Shown here: positions 18,511-29,768 of the stretch, piece after piece | Position numbering within the stretch: position 1 is the first letter of the stretch | Layout: each line of letters begins with the position of its first letter | From: Chromatiales bacterium | GTDB taxonomy: Bacteria; Pseudomonadota; Gammaproteobacteria; Poriferisulfidales; Oxydemutatoraceae | Assembly (NCBI GenBank): GCA_014323925.1 | Contig: JACONC010000002.1 | Coordinates: 153,354-217,353, forward strand | Direction: 5' to 3' | DNA: 64,000 nucleotides | Translations under genes and position numbers: made by a program | Notes under the pieces: model-generated | Database searches by the model: none | What the model saw: the letters and a program-made list of their open reading frames with translations, nothing else | What the model was told of the DNA's origin: nothing

Positions 18511-18562
18511 CAGTCTACTCCCTATGCCGCTTACCGCCTGATTAATCGGTTATGTAGCATCA

Positions 18563-18592
18563 ATTCGGTGGAGTTACCAAGATGCACCGAAT
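18563..18592. other. hairpin in the dnaK-dnaJ spacer
   Basis: ATTCGGTG (18563-18570) and CACCGAAT (18585-18592) form a perfect 8-bp stem with a 14-base loop just after the dnaK stop. On the plus strand it is followed by seven T residues, so it would be a terminator only for plus-strand reading. In the dnaK-dnaJ direction it is preceded by A residues and lacks a T-run. It may reduce read-through or stabilise the dnaK message. Confidence 0.4.
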
Positions 18593-18596
18593 TTTT

Positions 18597-20537
18597 TTAT
18601 TTCTTAGAATCGTCGACTTCCTCGAAATCAGCGTCTACGGTATCAGTATTATCGGATTTTTCATCCTCACCACTAGGCGGGTTATCGGCTGTGGTAGCTT
18701 CGGCTTGTTCAGATTGCTGTGCCGCATAAACTCGTTCGGCTAACTTACCTGATGCCTGAGCAAGTTTCTCTACACCATTATCGATTGCAGTTTTATCATC
18801 TTCTTTGATAACCTCCTGCAGTTCACTGATCGCAGTTTCAATGCTTTGTTTCTCATCGGCATCTACTTTATCTCCCAGATCTTTAAGAGATTTCTCAGTT
18901 GCGTGTATCAAAGCCTCAGCTTGATTGCGCGTAGCAACAAGTTCCTGGAATTTCTTATCGTCTTCGGCGTGTTGCTCGGCATCGTTGATCATTTTGTTGA
19001 TCTCGTCGTCGGACAAACCACTTGACGCTTTAACAATGATTGATTGCTCTTTGCCGGTTGCCTTGTCTTTGGCTGATACATTGAGAATGCCGTTGGCATC
19101 TATATCAAAACTAACCTCTATTTGCGGAATACCCCTAGGCGCCGGCGGTATATCGGTAAGATCAAAACGACCCAGCGATTTATTGGCTGCTGCGCGCTCG
19201 CGCTCTCCCTGTAGTACATGCACGGTTACCGCAGATTGTTGATCCTCGGCGGTTGAGAAAACCTGCGAGGCACTAGTCGGAATGGTAGTATTTTTTTCAA
19301 TCAGCTTAGTCATCACACCGCCCAGCGTTTCTATGCCCAGTGATAACGGTGTCACATCCAGCAACAACACATCTTTAACACCACCGCTTAACACACCAGC
19401 TTGTATCGCTGCACCTATCGCAATGGCCTCATCAGGGTTAACATCCTTACGCAGTTCTTTGCCGAAAAACTCAGAGACATATTTTTGCACCATCGGCATA
19501 CGCGTTTGCCCACCCACTAAAATAACTTCACTTATATCGGTTGCTTTGAGTTTGGCATCAGACAGTGCTTGCTTGCACGGTTCTATAGTGCGTTTGACTA
19601 AATCTTCTACCAAGGACTCCAGCTTAGCCCGTGTCAACTTCAAATTAAGATGCTTAGGACCAGATTGATCAGCAGTAATATAAGGCAAATTTATATCGGT
19701 CTGTTGTGCAACTGAAAGTTCTACTTTAGCCTTTTCAGCCGCTTCTTTGAGGCGCTGCAGTGCGAGCGGATCGTTATGCAGATCTATACCTTGTTCCTTC
19801 TTAAACTCATCAGCTAGATACTCCATCAAGCGAGTATCAAAGTCTTCTCCACCTAAGAAAGTGTCGCCGTTAGTAGAAAGCACTTCAAATTGTTGTTCGC
19901 CTTCAACACTGGCTACTTCAATGACGGAGATATCAAAAGTGCCACCACCCAAGTCAAATACGACTATTTTACGATCGCCGGCTTTCGCTTTATCAAGCCC
20001 ATAAGCAAGTGCAGCAGCTGTCGGCTCATTGATAATGCGCTTAACATCTAACCCAGCAATTTTGCCGGCATCTTTTGTCGCTTGCCGTTGCGAGTCATTA
20101 AAATATGCTGGGACTGTGATAACTGCTTCTTTAACTTCTTCTCCTAAATAATCCTCGGCGGTTTTCTTCATTTTCATTAATATACGTGCCGATACTTCCG
20201 GCGGTGCCATTTGCTTACCACCGGCTTCTACCCAAGCGTCGTTATTTTTCGATTGAACGATTTTATACGGAACCATTTTGAGATCCTTTTTGACCGCTTC
20301 TTCGTCATAGCGGCGGCCGATCAATCGCTTAATCGCAAATAAAGTATCCATCGGATTGGTAACCGCTTGGCGTTTTGCAGGTTGTCCGACCAAAACCTCG
20401 TTATCTTTAGAAAAAGCAACGATTGACGGAGTGGTGCGGGCACCCTCGCTATTCTCTATAATCTTCGCACTTCCGCCTTCCATCACAGCAACGCAGGAAT
20501 TAGTAGTGCCTAAATCAATACCTATAATTTTACTCAT
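18597..20537 (-). CDS. dnaK: chaperone DnaK (Hsp70)
   Basis: The start is ATG 20537 ([20 protein letters not shown]), preceded by a GGAG site. A longer in-frame reading begins upstream of the probable promoter -10 box and is rejected. The 646-residue protein has the ATPase domain ([29 protein letters not shown]), the linker [16 protein letters not shown], the substrate domain and an acidic tail. It is the main Hsp70, working with DnaJ and GrpE encoded on either side on the same strand. Confidence 0.98.
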   Translation of the reverse strand: MSKIIGIDLGTTNSCVAVMEGGSAKIIENSEGARTTPSIVAFSKDNEVLVGQPAKRQAVTNPMDTLFAIKRLIGRRYDEEAVKKDLKMVPYKIVQSKNNDAWVEAGGKQMAPPEVSARILMKMKKTAEDYLGEEVKEAVITVPAYFNDSQRQATKDAGKIAGLDVKRIINEPTAAALAYGLDKAKAGDRKIVVFDLGGGTFDISVIEVASVEGEQQFEVLSTNGDTFLGGEDFDTRLMEYLADEFKKEQGIDLHNDPLALQRLKEAAEKAKVELSVAQQTDINLPYITADQSGPKHLNLKLTRAKLESLVEDLVKRTIEPCKQALSDAKLKATDISEVILVGGQTRMPMVQKYVSEFFGKELRKDVNPDEAIAIGAAIQAGVLSGGVKDVLLLDVTPLSLGIETLGGVMTKLIEKNTTIPTSASQVFSTAEDQQSAVTVHVLQGERERAAANKSLGRFDLTDIPPAPRGIPQIEVSFDIDANGILNVSAKDKATGKEQSIIVKASSGLSDDEINKMINDAEQHAEDDKKFQELVATRNQAEALIHATEKSLKDLGDKVDADEKQSIETAISELQEVIKEDDKTAIDNGVEKLAQASGKLAERVYAAQQSEQAEATTADNPPSGEDEKSDNTDTVDADFEEVDDSKK

Positions 20538-20567
20538 TGTGTGTAACTCTCCATAAGTGAATATGCT

Positions 20568-20596
20568 AAATATGGGCATAAAACGAGTTTTTCAAG
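20568..20596 (-). promoter_or_regulatory. heat-shock (sigma-32) type promoter of dnaK
   Basis: On the minus strand CTTGAAA (20596-20590) is followed after 12 bases by GCCCATATTT (20577-20568), close to the sigma-32 consensus CTTGAAA-N11-15-CCCCATTTA. It lies about 30 bases upstream of the dnaK ATG, between grpE and dnaK. Heat-shock control of dnaK is known in gammaproteobacteria; start-site mapping is lacking here. Confidence 0.8.
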
Positions 20597-20677
20597 TATG
20601 CACAACACTTTTTATCGTTCCTTCTATCCGAATTGGCTTGAATCTTCGGTATTTTTCATACTTTCCACCGTAGCAGT

Positions 20678-21364
20678 CTAATCGCTCGTAGTGGTCTCGT
20701 TTTTTACTTCTCCATCAGGCTCAGGTTGTGCAGCTGACGATGCTTCGGGTTCACTAGAAACGCATACCCGCGCCGCTCTCAACAACCGATCATTTATCAA
20801 GTAGCCTTTTTGCAATACTTTTAGCACCGTATTAGGTGGTTGGCTTGCGTCGGCTTGCGTCATCATGGCTTCGTGTCGTTGCGGATCGAAAGGCTCGCCC
20901 TCAGGATTGATTTCTTGGATACCAAACTTTTCAAAAACTTGCTGCAAGAGCTTCAAAGTTAACTCTAATCCTTCGTATAATTTTTTCTCTTCCTTGCGCC
21001 CGCCGTCTTGCAAACCAGTCTCTAAACTATCTTTAATCACCAACAATTCGCTCGCAAAATGTTCGTTGGCATAACTTCGTATTTGTGCAATTTCTCGTTC
21101 ACTACGCTTTTTATAGTTCTGTAGTTCGGCCTGACTGCGCATTAATTGGTCCAGATACTCTGCTACCTTAGCCTCTAATTCCTTTATTTGAGTTTGCTCG
21201 TTGACAGCGGTATCGGCTTCGGGCTGTGCAGCTATATCTTGTGTTTGGTCATTCTCTAAACTTGCGGCATCTTCTTGCTGCGGCTGACTATTGGTTTCAT
21301 TAGTACCGTTGATGCATTGCTGCTCGTCGGTGTGTTTTGCGAAGGTAGATTTTGTATCTTTCAC
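20678..21364 (-). CDS. grpE: nucleotide exchange factor GrpE
   Basis: I choose GTG 21364 (VKDTKSTF..., 228 residues), which has AAGGG about 9 bases upstream. The longer ORF begins at a TTG (21445) inside the probable sigma-32 -35 box and cannot be the start. The N-terminus is acidic and Gln-rich. A coiled coil (about residues 60-110, QIKELEAKVAEYLDQLMRSQ) leads to the GrpE motif near NPEGEPFDPQRHEAMM and VLKVLQKGYLINDRLLRAA. It releases ADP from DnaK. The dnaK gene follows downstream in the usual cluster. Confidence 0.93.
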   Translation of the reverse strand: MKDTKSTFAKHTDEQQCINGTNETNSQPQQEDAASLENDQTQDIAAQPEADTAVNEQTQIKELEAKVAEYLDQLMRSQAELQNYKKRSEREIAQIRSYANEHFASELLVIKDSLETGLQDGGRKEEKKLYEGLELTLKLLQQVFEKFGIQEINPEGEPFDPQRHEAMMTQADASQPPNTVLKVLQKGYLINDRLLRAARVCVSSEPEASSAAQPEPDGEVKNETTTSD

Positions 21365-21420
21365 TCTACAGCCCTTTTTATCAATAGATTTTTTTAATAT
21401 AAACGATAACAGCCTACTAT

Positions 21421-21446
21421 ATATAGGTGATTTTCCCACTTTCAAG
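21421..21446 (-). promoter_or_regulatory. heat-shock (sigma-32) type promoter of grpE
   Basis: On the minus strand CTTGAAA (21446-21440) is followed after 11 bases by ACCTATAT (21428-21421), which matches the CCCCATWT -10 at six of eight positions. Transcription would start about 21413, some 50 bases before GTG 21364. This supports the shorter GrpE. The match is weaker than the dnaK promoter. Confidence 0.6.
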
Positions 21447-21474
21447 AAAAAGCGATTATAATTGCTCCTTCAGT

Positions 21475-21548
21475 GGCTATGTAGCTCAGTTGGTTAGAGC
21501 ACGGCATTCATAATGCCGGGGTCGCTGGTTCAAGTCCAGCCATAGCCA
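21475..21548 (+). tRNA. tRNA-Met (CAT), elongator type
   Basis: The 74-base cloverleaf has acceptor stem GGCTATG/CATAGCC, D-loop AGCTCAGTTGGTTAGAGC, anticodon loop TTCATAA (CAT) and T-loop GGTTCAAGTCC. The sequence closely follows E. coli elongator tRNA-Met, with G1-C72 pairing unlike the initiator. CCA is not encoded. A TATAAT at 21457-21462 is a likely -10, overlapping the region just upstream of the divergent grpE promoter. tRNA-Ile(CAT) is a less likely alternative. Confidence 0.92.
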
Positions 21549-21570
21549 TTCTCGCTTATTGGTAATGTAA

Positions 21571-22212
21571 TTATAGAAAATCAAAGTGCATCCATCTGGA
21601 TAGCCATGAACGCGGTTGCACTGCACAACTCGCAAGCTGGCGACGATAATCGGCGGTTCTCTGTTTGACCTTATTCGCTACTTTTAACAACCATGGTTTT
21701 TGATTGTAGGTTTTGCGCTTAAATCCATCGCGCCCTTCGTGATAAGCAAGGTAAAGCGAATAGGCATCATTACGCGATAAATTTAGTGTCCGAGCACTTT
21801 TATCGTTATACCATCCGATAAAATCAGCTGAATGCTTGAAATTACTACGACGGGCATACCACCGCCCAGTTTCTTTTTTATATTCACTCCAACTTGCATC
21901 CAGCGCTTGTGCATAACCCGAAGCTGAAGACACTCTACCAAACCACGGAATAAATCCGAGTAGTTTTCCTCGAGGAGGTTTTGCGTTAGCACGGAAAGAT
22001 GACTCTTGATGGATAAATGCTAGGGTGACTTCAACTGGAATATTCCATCGTTCCTGAGAAGAGATAGCAGCATCATACCAGGCTTTTTTTTCCGAAAATA
22101 TATCGCAAGCATTATCAATATTCTGCGGTTGCGGTTCGGCACAAGCCGATAACAGCAGTGCAATAGTCATTAAAATTATAAATTCACGATTGGCAATTGG
22201 TATCGTTTTCAT
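21571..22212 (-). CDS. lytic transglycosylase-like lipoprotein (SLT domain)
   Basis: The 213-residue protein has a lipobox (LLLSAC, acylated Cys about residue 23). Its lysozyme-like SLT fold has the catalytic Glu in FIHQESSFRA (about residue 71), followed by GYAQALDASWSEY and DFIGWYNDKS. It probably cleaves peptidoglycan glycan strands from the periplasmic face of a membrane. Its ATG overlaps the stop of the upstream dehydrogenase gene by 4 bases, so they form an operon. Substrate and physiological role are not evident. Confidence 0.82.
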   Translation of the reverse strand: MKTIPIANREFIILMTIALLLSACAEPQPQNIDNACDIFSEKKAWYDAAISSQERWNIPVEVTLAFIHQESSFRANAKPPRGKLLGFIPWFGRVSSASGYAQALDASWSEYKKETGRWYARRSNFKHSADFIGWYNDKSARTLNLSRNDAYSLYLAYHEGRDGFKRKTYNQKPWLLKVANKVKQRTADYRRQLASCAVQPRSWLSRWMHFDFL

Positions 22213-23039
22213 TGACCTACTTTTAATAAAATACGATCAAATAACCTATCACCCAACAATTTCCTGAGTTGCCAAAACAAGACTACCGGAAAAGTAATCC
22301 TATAGCGAGGACGAGGATGTTTGCTCTCTAGCGCGTGTATCAGCTTTTTAACGACCGCTTCTGGCGGCAGTGTGAACGGTACTGCCGGACCTAACACCAT
22401 TAATCGCTTTTTCATTTGTTCGTAGCGGTCGCTATAAAAACTTTTTTTTATGTCTATATTTTCCAGAGTCCTCAGACTATTTTGCCTAAACGGTGTATCT
22501 ATAGGTCCTGGTTCTACAATAGATACTTTTATATTCGTACCGGCCAGTTCCAGCCGTAAAGTATCAGTCCACCCCTCCAACGCATGCTTGCTTGCAGTGT
22601 ATGCACCGCGCAACGGTAGAGCAAACAAGCCAAGCCCTGAACCGTTTTGGATGATACGCCCGTATCCTTGCCGGCGCATCACCGGAATGACCAGACTTGT
22701 TAACTCGTGCCAGCCGAAAAAATTGGTTTCAAACTGAAGCCGCATATGATCGCGGCTCACATCCTCTATAGCCCCTACTTGACCATAACCACTGTTATTG
22801 AATAGCGCATCAAGCGTACCGCCGCTTTGCTGCATCACCCACGAAAAGCACTGTGCAATACTCTGAGATGAGTTCATATCGAGCTTTACGACCTCCAAAC
22901 CTTTCTCGGAAAGACGCTTTAGATCATTGTCTTTGCGCGCAGTTGCAAAAACTCTGTAGCCACGTTTTTTTAGCGTAACCGCTGCGCTATAACCTATCCC
23001 TGTAGAACAGCCGGTGATTAGAATAGAAGTTGCAGGCAT
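22209..23039 (-). CDS. short-chain dehydrogenase/reductase
   Basis: The 276-residue Rossmann protein has the cofactor motif TGCSTGIG (residues 9-16) and the NNSGYG segment. The catalytic YTASK matches YxxxK, and PGPIDTPF lies near residue 170. The motif pattern is that of classical SDRs acting on lipids, steroids or retinol-like alcohols; the actual substrate cannot be inferred. It is co-transcribed with the lytic transglycosylase (4-base overlap) and 18 bases from the downstream end of a lipoprotein gene. Confidence 0.88.
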   Translation of the reverse strand: MPATSILITGCSTGIGYSAAVTLKKRGYRVFATARKDNDLKRLSEKGLEVVKLDMNSSQSIAQCFSWVMQQSGGTLDALFNNSGYGQVGAIEDVSRDHMRLQFETNFFGWHELTSLVIPVMRRQGYGRIIQNGSGLGLFALPLRGAYTASKHALEGWTDTLRLELAGTNIKVSIVEPGPIDTPFRQNSLRTLENIDIKKSFYSDRYEQMKKRLMVLGPAVPFTLPPEAVVKKLIHALESKHPRPRYRITFPVVLFWQLRKLLGDRLFDRILLKVGQ

Positions 23040-23057
23040 CTATACTCGGATTTACCT

Positions 23058-23375
23058 CTAATTCGTAGAAACTGGGCAGTTGTATATCTTAAAAGACCGC
23101 TTACCCTCTTCAATGGTTCCGACTGGTAATACCATATTGCCACCGATTCGCGGAGCAAAATTGCGTGCCTCGATAGTCAATCGCTTTTTTATATCTTCTT
23201 CTTTCATCAGCTTCATACGCGTCGGTGTAATCGAGAAGCGTGTACTTCCCAACAATTGGCATTGCTTTAACTCGGCCTCAGTGCCTACTTTAACATTGCT
23301 ACCGTGTAGCGTGAGTTTGGGGCCGCAAGCAACTACCAAGAGGAGTGCAGTCAATAATAAGATGATATTTTTCAT
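23058..23375 (-). CDS. small lipoprotein, DUF4156-like
   Basis: The 105-residue protein has a signal peptide with lipobox LLVVACG (Cys about residue 17). The mature domain contains EAELKQCQLLGSTRFS and ARNFAPRIGGNMVLP, the C...LG and A...GGN pattern I associate with DUF4156 lipoproteins. It is probably anchored in the outer membrane. It lies 12 bases downstream of proS on the same strand. Function is unknown. Confidence 0.75.
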   Translation of the reverse strand: MKNIILLLTALLLVVACGPKLTLHGSNVKVGTEAELKQCQLLGSTRFSITPTRMKLMKEEDIKKRLTIEARNFAPRIGGNMVLPVGTIEEGKRSFKIYNCPVSTN

Positions 23376-23387
23376 AGTATTTGTGTG

Positions 23388-25106
23388 TTAATCTGAGTGT
23401 ATTTTCTCTAGTATAGCCTGTGCAGTTTTTTTAGCATCACTATATTGTAATATGCTTTTTGATCCACTGCGACGCTCTACCAGTTCTATTTCGCCCTGTG
23501 CCAGTCGCCGTTCGCTAATCACTACCCGCCACGGCAAACCCAGTAAATCACTATCGGAGAACATCACCCCGGCACGAATGTCGCGATCATCAAATAAAAC
23601 TTCAACACCAGCATCACACAACGCACCATATAAATTCTCGCTCTCCGCTCTCACGCTCGGATTGCGATGATACTGTAGAGGCGTTAAAGACAACATAAAA
23701 GGAGCCATTGCCAATGGCCAAATAATACCAGTGTCGTCGTGATTTTGCTCTATGGCAGCGGCGACGATACGCGATACACCAATTCCGTAGCAGCCCATAA
23801 TCATCGTCATCGGCTGATCGTTCTCGCCCAGCACCGTGGCATTCATCGCCTCGCTATATTTGGTGCCGAGCTTGAAAATATGCCCGACTTCTATACCACG
23901 CCGTATGCGTATACGGCCGCGACCACTGGGGCTTGGGTCGCCTTCCTCTATATTGCGCAAATCGTAGGTCTGTGGTTCAGGCAAATCGCGCCCCCAATTC
24001 ATGCCGGTGTAGTGATAGCCCTCCTCATTAGCACCGGCGACAAAATCAGCCATCCGGCTGGCAGCATAATCGACGATGAGCGGAATATTCATACCCATAG
24101 GACCCAGTGAACCAGGCGGACAGTTAATACACTTTGCAATATCAGTGTGTTCGGCAAATTCTATCGGCGTTTTGACTGCAGGATGTTTTGCCGCTTTAGT
24201 TAAGTTCAATGTGTGGTCGCCGCGCACAAAAAGTGCCACCAGAGCATGCTCACTACCCTTAAGAATCAGTGCCTTTAGGCATTTTTTCTCATCCGCCTTG
24301 ATAAACTGCGCTAACTCCGGAATGCTTTCAATGCCCGGCGTGGCAATTTTGCTCAGGCTTTCTTTTGCCATAGGTCTCTCACCAAGGTCTGAGGTCGGTA
24401 CAAGTTCAGCATTTGCTGCATAATCGTCTTCGTCCGAAAACGCAATGGCATCTTCTCCACAATTTGCTAGCACATGAAACTCATGCGAAGTATTACCACC
24501 GATGCTTCCAGTATCAGCTAATACCGCGCAACTATCCAAACCAAGTCGCTCGAATATCGTGCGATACGCGTTATACATATCTTGATAACAATCGTCCAAT
24601 GATTGTTCGTCGGCGTGAAAAGAATAAGCGTCTTTCATAATGAACTCACGGGCGCGCATCACGCCGAAACGAGGGCGGATTTCATCTCGGAACTTGGTTT
24701 GAATCTGATAATAATTAATCGGCAACTGACGATAGCTACGCAATTCACGCCGCACTAGGTCGGTGATGACTTCTTCGTGTGTAGGACCGAAGACAAAGTC
24801 ATTTTGATGACGGTCGGTGATGCGTAATAGCTCGGCACCATAGTCTTGCCAACGAGCCGATTTTTGCCATAACTCGGCTGGCTGTATAGCCGGCATTAAT
24901 AACTCTATAGCGCCTGCGGCGTTCATCTCTTCGCGCACAACAGCAACCACTTTATGCAATACGCGCAATCCCATAGGAAGCCATGTATAAAGCCCAGACG
25001 ACAGCTTGCGTATCATCCCGGCACGCAACATCAGCTGATGGCTAATGACTTCAGCGTCGGCAGGTGTCTCTTTTAATGTATTTAATGGAAACCGGGAAAT
25101 GCGCAT
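23388..25106 (-). CDS. proS: prolyl-tRNA synthetase (bacterial type)
   Basis: The 572-residue class II synthetase has motif 2 ([21 protein letters not shown]), the bacterial inserted editing domain (about residues 225-390) and motif 3 ([13 protein letters not shown]). A C-terminal anticodon-binding domain follows ([20 protein letters not shown]). Length matches E. coli ProS (572). A TATAAT at 25219-25214 on the minus strand is a likely -10 for the transcript. Confidence 0.98.
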   Translation of the reverse strand: MRISRFPLNTLKETPADAEVISHQLMLRAGMIRKLSSGLYTWLPMGLRVLHKVVAVVREEMNAAGAIELLMPAIQPAELWQKSARWQDYGAELLRITDRHQNDFVFGPTHEEVITDLVRRELRSYRQLPINYYQIQTKFRDEIRPRFGVMRAREFIMKDAYSFHADEQSLDDCYQDMYNAYRTIFERLGLDSCAVLADTGSIGGNTSHEFHVLANCGEDAIAFSDEDDYAANAELVPTSDLGERPMAKESLSKIATPGIESIPELAQFIKADEKKCLKALILKGSEHALVALFVRGDHTLNLTKAAKHPAVKTPIEFAEHTDIAKCINCPPGSLGPMGMNIPLIVDYAASRMADFVAGANEEGYHYTGMNWGRDLPEPQTYDLRNIEEGDPSPSGRGRIRIRRGIEVGHIFKLGTKYSEAMNATVLGENDQPMTMIMGCYGIGVSRIVAAAIEQNHDDTGIIWPLAMAPFMLSLTPLQYHRNPSVRAESENLYGALCDAGVEVLFDDRDIRAGVMFSDSDLLGLPWRVVISERRLAQGEIELVERRSGSKSILQYSDAKKTAQAILEKIHSD

Positions 25107-25264
25107 AAACTATTTTGATGCCTTGCTATATTTACGGTAGCTTAGTCAAGATAACAGCTGAATATAATAATAATTTTAACCGCAGGCTTTAACCGTGGGC
25201 TTTTCATTAGACTATTATACATGCCTCTACATACGACTACTACAGCGAGAAGCTATGTGGGTAT

Positions 25265-26647
25265 CTAATACCACTGCAGTTTATTGTATAGTTCTACGAC
25301 TTTGCCAACAATGAGCAGGGTGGGTGGTTCTATTTCTTGATCTTGTACCGCCGAGACGATATTAGATAAATCGGAGATGACGATCTTCTGGTCGGCTAAG
25401 GTGCCGTGCATAATCAGAGCAATGGGGGTGGTCGGTGGCATACCGTTTTCTATGAGTGCTTGGCAGATGTGTTCTAATCCGAGTAATCCCATATAGAAAA
25501 CCAGTGTTTGACCAGCTTGGCAGAGTAATCTCCAGTTGAGGTTAACACTCCCATCTTTGCGGTGTCCAGTTACGAACACGCACGATTGTGCATAGTCTCT
25601 GTGCGTTAGCGGTATTCCGCTATACGCAGCACAACCTAATGCTGCAGTGATGCCTGGTACTATCTGAAACGGTATACCTTGCTCGAATAGGGTTTCTATT
25701 TCCTCGCCGCCACGCCCGAAAATGAAGGGATCACCGCCTTTCAAGCGTAATACTTTTTTGCCTTGCTTAGCTAAGTCAACCAGTAACTGGTTTATATCCG
25801 CCTGCGACATTGCGTGTTTGGCAGCTTGTTTGCCAGCATAGATTTTCTCCACACCAGGGCGCAACAACTTATGTATGCTATCTGAGACCAAGCGGTCGTA
25901 GACCACTACATCGGCTTGTTGCATTAACCGCAGTGCTTTTATCGTCAATAAATCGGGGTCGCCGGGACCGGCACCCACTAAATAAATCTCGCCTACTTGG
26001 TTATCGGCATTTTGCTCGCTAGCTAGCAACGCTTGCAAACCTGCTTCGGCTTCTTCGTTGCGCCCGGCAAAAACTGCATCAGCTATGCGACCGCGCAAGA
26101 CAGTGTCCCAAAAAGCGCGACACTGTTGTGCAGAGGAATATTTTTCTTTGACACGGTTGCGATATCGTCCCAACAAGTTGGCGAGTTCGGTATAACCGCG
26201 CGGAATGAATCCCTCCAGATAGGAACGCAACAGACGCGACAGCGATGGCGATGTGCCGCCTGCTGAGATAGCAATTTGTATGGGATGGCGATCTACCAAA
26301 GATGGGAATAATAGATTCCCTTCGGTAGCTTCGTCGGCGATATTGACCAGACTGCTTTGCGCGTTAGCCAATTTAGCAATGCGGCGGTTGACCTCTCTGC
26401 GGTCGGTCGCAGCGACAATTAAAAACATGCCTTTGACATCGTCGTCGGCCAGCGGTCGTTGTTTGACAACACACGATGCAGACGATGCCAATGCACGCAT
26501 GGTTGCAGAGATGTGCGGCGCAACTATCGTTAGTTGCATGCCGCCGTCAATGAGTCGACGTGCCTTGCGCGCAGCTATCTCGCCGCCGCCGACTATCAAG
26601 CCTTGCTTCCCTTTTAGTTCGAGGAAAAACGGCACATATCGCATCAT
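25265..26647 (-). CDS. cysG: siroheme synthase CysG (trifunctional)
   Basis: The 460-residue protein fuses an N-terminal precorrin-2 dehydrogenase/ferrochelatase (GLIVGGGEIAARKARRL, then AVSAGGTSPSLSRLLR-like ISAGGTSPSLSRLLR) to a C-terminal uroporphyrinogen III methyltransferase. The methyltransferase carries VGAGPGDPDLLTIKAL, VVYDRLVSD, RLKGGDPFIFGRGGEE and GIPLTHRDYAQS. It makes siroheme for sulfite or nitrite reductase. The gene is complete and E. coli-like in length (457). No reductase genes are in the window. Confidence 0.97.
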   Translation of the reverse strand: MMRYVPFFLELKGKQGLIVGGGEIAARKARRLIDGGMQLTIVAPHISATMRALASSASCVVKQRPLADDDVKGMFLIVAATDRREVNRRIAKLANAQSSLVNIADEATEGNLLFPSLVDRHPIQIAISAGGTSPSLSRLLRSYLEGFIPRGYTELANLLGRYRNRVKEKYSSAQQCRAFWDTVLRGRIADAVFAGRNEEAEAGLQALLASEQNADNQVGEIYLVGAGPGDPDLLTIKALRLMQQADVVVYDRLVSDSIHKLLRPGVEKIYAGKQAAKHAMSQADINQLLVDLAKQGKKVLRLKGGDPFIFGRGGEEIETLFEQGIPFQIVPGITAALGCAAYSGIPLTHRDYAQSCVFVTGHRKDGSVNLNWRLLCQAGQTLVFYMGLLGLEHICQALIENGMPPTTPIALIMHGTLADQKIVISDLSNIVSAVQDQEIEPPTLLIVGKVVELYNKLQWY

Positions 26648-26651
26648 CTAT

Positions 26652-27176
26652 TCAGAGCAATTTAGCGAATACCAATGCATCTTCTCTATCAGTAGCGGCT
26701 GGATAATAGTTGGCACGACGACCGATCTGTTGAAAGCCTAACTTGCTATAAAGACTAATCGCCGGATGATTGCTCGCTCTCACTTCAAGCAACATACGCT
26801 CGGCATTTTGTACGATTGCAACATCGGATAAAAAACCCACTAGGTAGTCTGCATAACCACATCTTCTAAAGTCAGGTGCTACACAAAGGTTCAACAAATG
26901 CCCCTCTCGGCTACCCAACATCATAATGGCATAGGCAATCACTTTGTTTTGCTGCCTGATCATCCAGCACTGATAGCCGGAGTTGATACAGTCAACGATG
27001 ATAGTTTGCGACCACGGAAAGGCGTAAACGCGACACTCTAGAGCGTGCACATCGGCAATATCAGTGGCAGTCATCGGCGACATTACGATATTAGCCTCGG
27101 CATCGCTTTGTCCGGGGCATTGCAGAAGTGTTCGGGTATGATGCTCAGGCAGAGCTTGTTTGGCACAGGCACTCAT
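26652..27176 (-). CDS. rimI: ribosomal protein S18 alanine N-acetyltransferase RimI
   Basis: The GNAT protein has the acetyl-CoA loop (VAPDFRRCGYADYLVGF, Q/RxxGxA-like with C for G), LEVRASNHPAISLYSKLGF and a RRANYYPAATDREDALVF end matching E. coli RimI. The 174-residue reading starts at an ATG directly after the glycosylase TAA. An internal ATG at 27083 (MSPMTATDI) fits the family start better and would give 143 residues. Acetylation of S18 is family knowledge. The neighbouring order udg-rimI is common. Confidence 0.85.
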   Translation of the reverse strand: MSACAKQALPEHHTRTLLQCPGQSDAEANIVMSPMTATDIADVHALECRVYAFPWSQTIIVDCINSGYQCWMIRQQNKVIAYAIMMLGSREGHLLNLCVAPDFRRCGYADYLVGFLSDVAIVQNAERMLLEVRASNHPAISLYSKLGFQQIGRRANYYPAATDREDALVFAKLL

Positions 27177-27929
27177 TTATAAATCCCGTCCTATGGTTTT
27201 GCAGGCAAACTTCAAATCTTCCCAAGCTGCGGCTTTTTGGTCTGGTGACCTCAGCAAATAAGCCGGGTGATAGGTCACTATAATTGGCGCCTCACTAGCT
27301 TCTATGTGGTGCACTAACCCACGCAACCGCGATACCGGCGTTTGTTGCTTTAATAAAGAAGTAGCGGCGACACCTCCCAATAAAATGATAATCTGCGGCT
27401 GCACCAACCGAATCTGGCGATACAAATAATCAACACACTGCACTATCTCCTCAAGGCGAGGATTGCGATTATCTGGAGGCCTACATTTAATAATATTAGC
27501 GATATAAACCTCGTTCCTATTAAAGCCGATAGCTTTTAGCATTTTGTTTAGCAATTGTCCGGCGCGCCCGACGAAAGGTTCGCCTTTTCTATCCTCATCC
27601 ATACCTGGGGCTTCACCGATGAACATCCACTGTGCTTGATGATCGCCGATACCGAATACGGTTTGTGTGCGGCTCTCGTGCAACACGCATTTTCTACAAC
27701 CCACCACTTGTTGTTGCAAAACCTGCCATTGCGAAGCCGCATTGTCGTCATCGCTTGCCGGTTGCTGAGCAACGACAGCATCAGGCTCAGGGACGACGGT
27801 ACCTTGACGATGCGTTGCGGGTAAGTCGGATGCTTGCGATGGTGTTTGTTGCGTGGTGCGGGCAACAGCACGCGGCACATAAGGCTCTATACCCATCTGT
27901 TGCAGATACCATAACTTGTCTACTGCCAT
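27177..27929 (-). CDS. uracil-DNA glycosylase, family 4 (Fe-S)
   Basis: The 250-residue protein has a poorly conserved Gln/Pro/Ala-rich N-terminal extension (about 20-65) and a family 4 core. The core has cluster cysteines C78, C81, C149 and C165, motif [20 protein letters not shown] (105-124) and the C-terminal motif TYHPAYLLR. It removes uracil from DNA. The gene sits between leuA and rimI on the minus strand. It is the second uracil-DNA glycosylase in the window, from a different family than the one at 13065-13703. Confidence 0.93.
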   Translation of the reverse strand: MAVDKLWYLQQMGIEPYVPRAVARTTQQTPSQASDLPATHRQGTVVPEPDAVVAQQPASDDDNAASQWQVLQQQVVGCRKCVLHESRTQTVFGIGDHQAQWMFIGEAPGMDEDRKGEPFVGRAGQLLNKMLKAIGFNRNEVYIANIIKCRPPDNRNPRLEEIVQCVDYLYRQIRLVQPQIIILLGGVAATSLLKQQTPVSRLRGLVHHIEASEAPIIVTYHPAYLLRSPDQKAAAWEDLKFACKTIGRDL

Positions 27930-27938
27930 CTACAGACC

Positions 27939-29501
<1,563 letters not shown>

Positions 29502-29768
29502 AAAAATTTGAAATATAAAAATGATTGTGCGTCACTAAGCTCGCCAGCTGTTATCTAAGCCGCGTCAATGCGGCAATCGCGTAAACGGAAGTCGTCGCCA
29601 CAAGTCATGTGGCTTATATAGAATGGTTAAAAATTTATTCGGATAATTCATACTTAGAATTATAACCTATAAAAAATGTTTTAGGAAACCGCAGGGCAAC
29701 CGCTGTCCTTCCAAGTACACGCGACTGCTTTTATCCGGCGGACATTTCTACTTTACAATTACAGTCAT
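29502..29768 (-). promoter_or_regulatory. leuA upstream leader region
   Basis: No gene is recognised. Reading towards leuA, a TATAAT -10 candidate lies at 29664-29659. The probable leader then holds two hairpins, GCCACA-TGACT-TGTGGC (about 29613-29597) and GCCGC-ATTGAC-GCGGC (about 29573-29558). A 17-codon ORF runs from ATG 29608 to TAG 29555 but is not leucine-rich, so classical attenuation is not supported. The motif GGCGGACATTTC at 29737-29748 recurs at 46322-46333. Confidence 0.4.

Noticed and set aside
20538..20579. Longer DnaK start (14 extra residues)
   Set aside because: It begins upstream of the probable -10 box, and the family start [13 protein letters not shown] has its own GGAG site.
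29502..29768. Leucine attenuator before leuA
   Set aside because: The only small ORF has a single Leu codon, and no terminator-type hairpin with a T-run was found.
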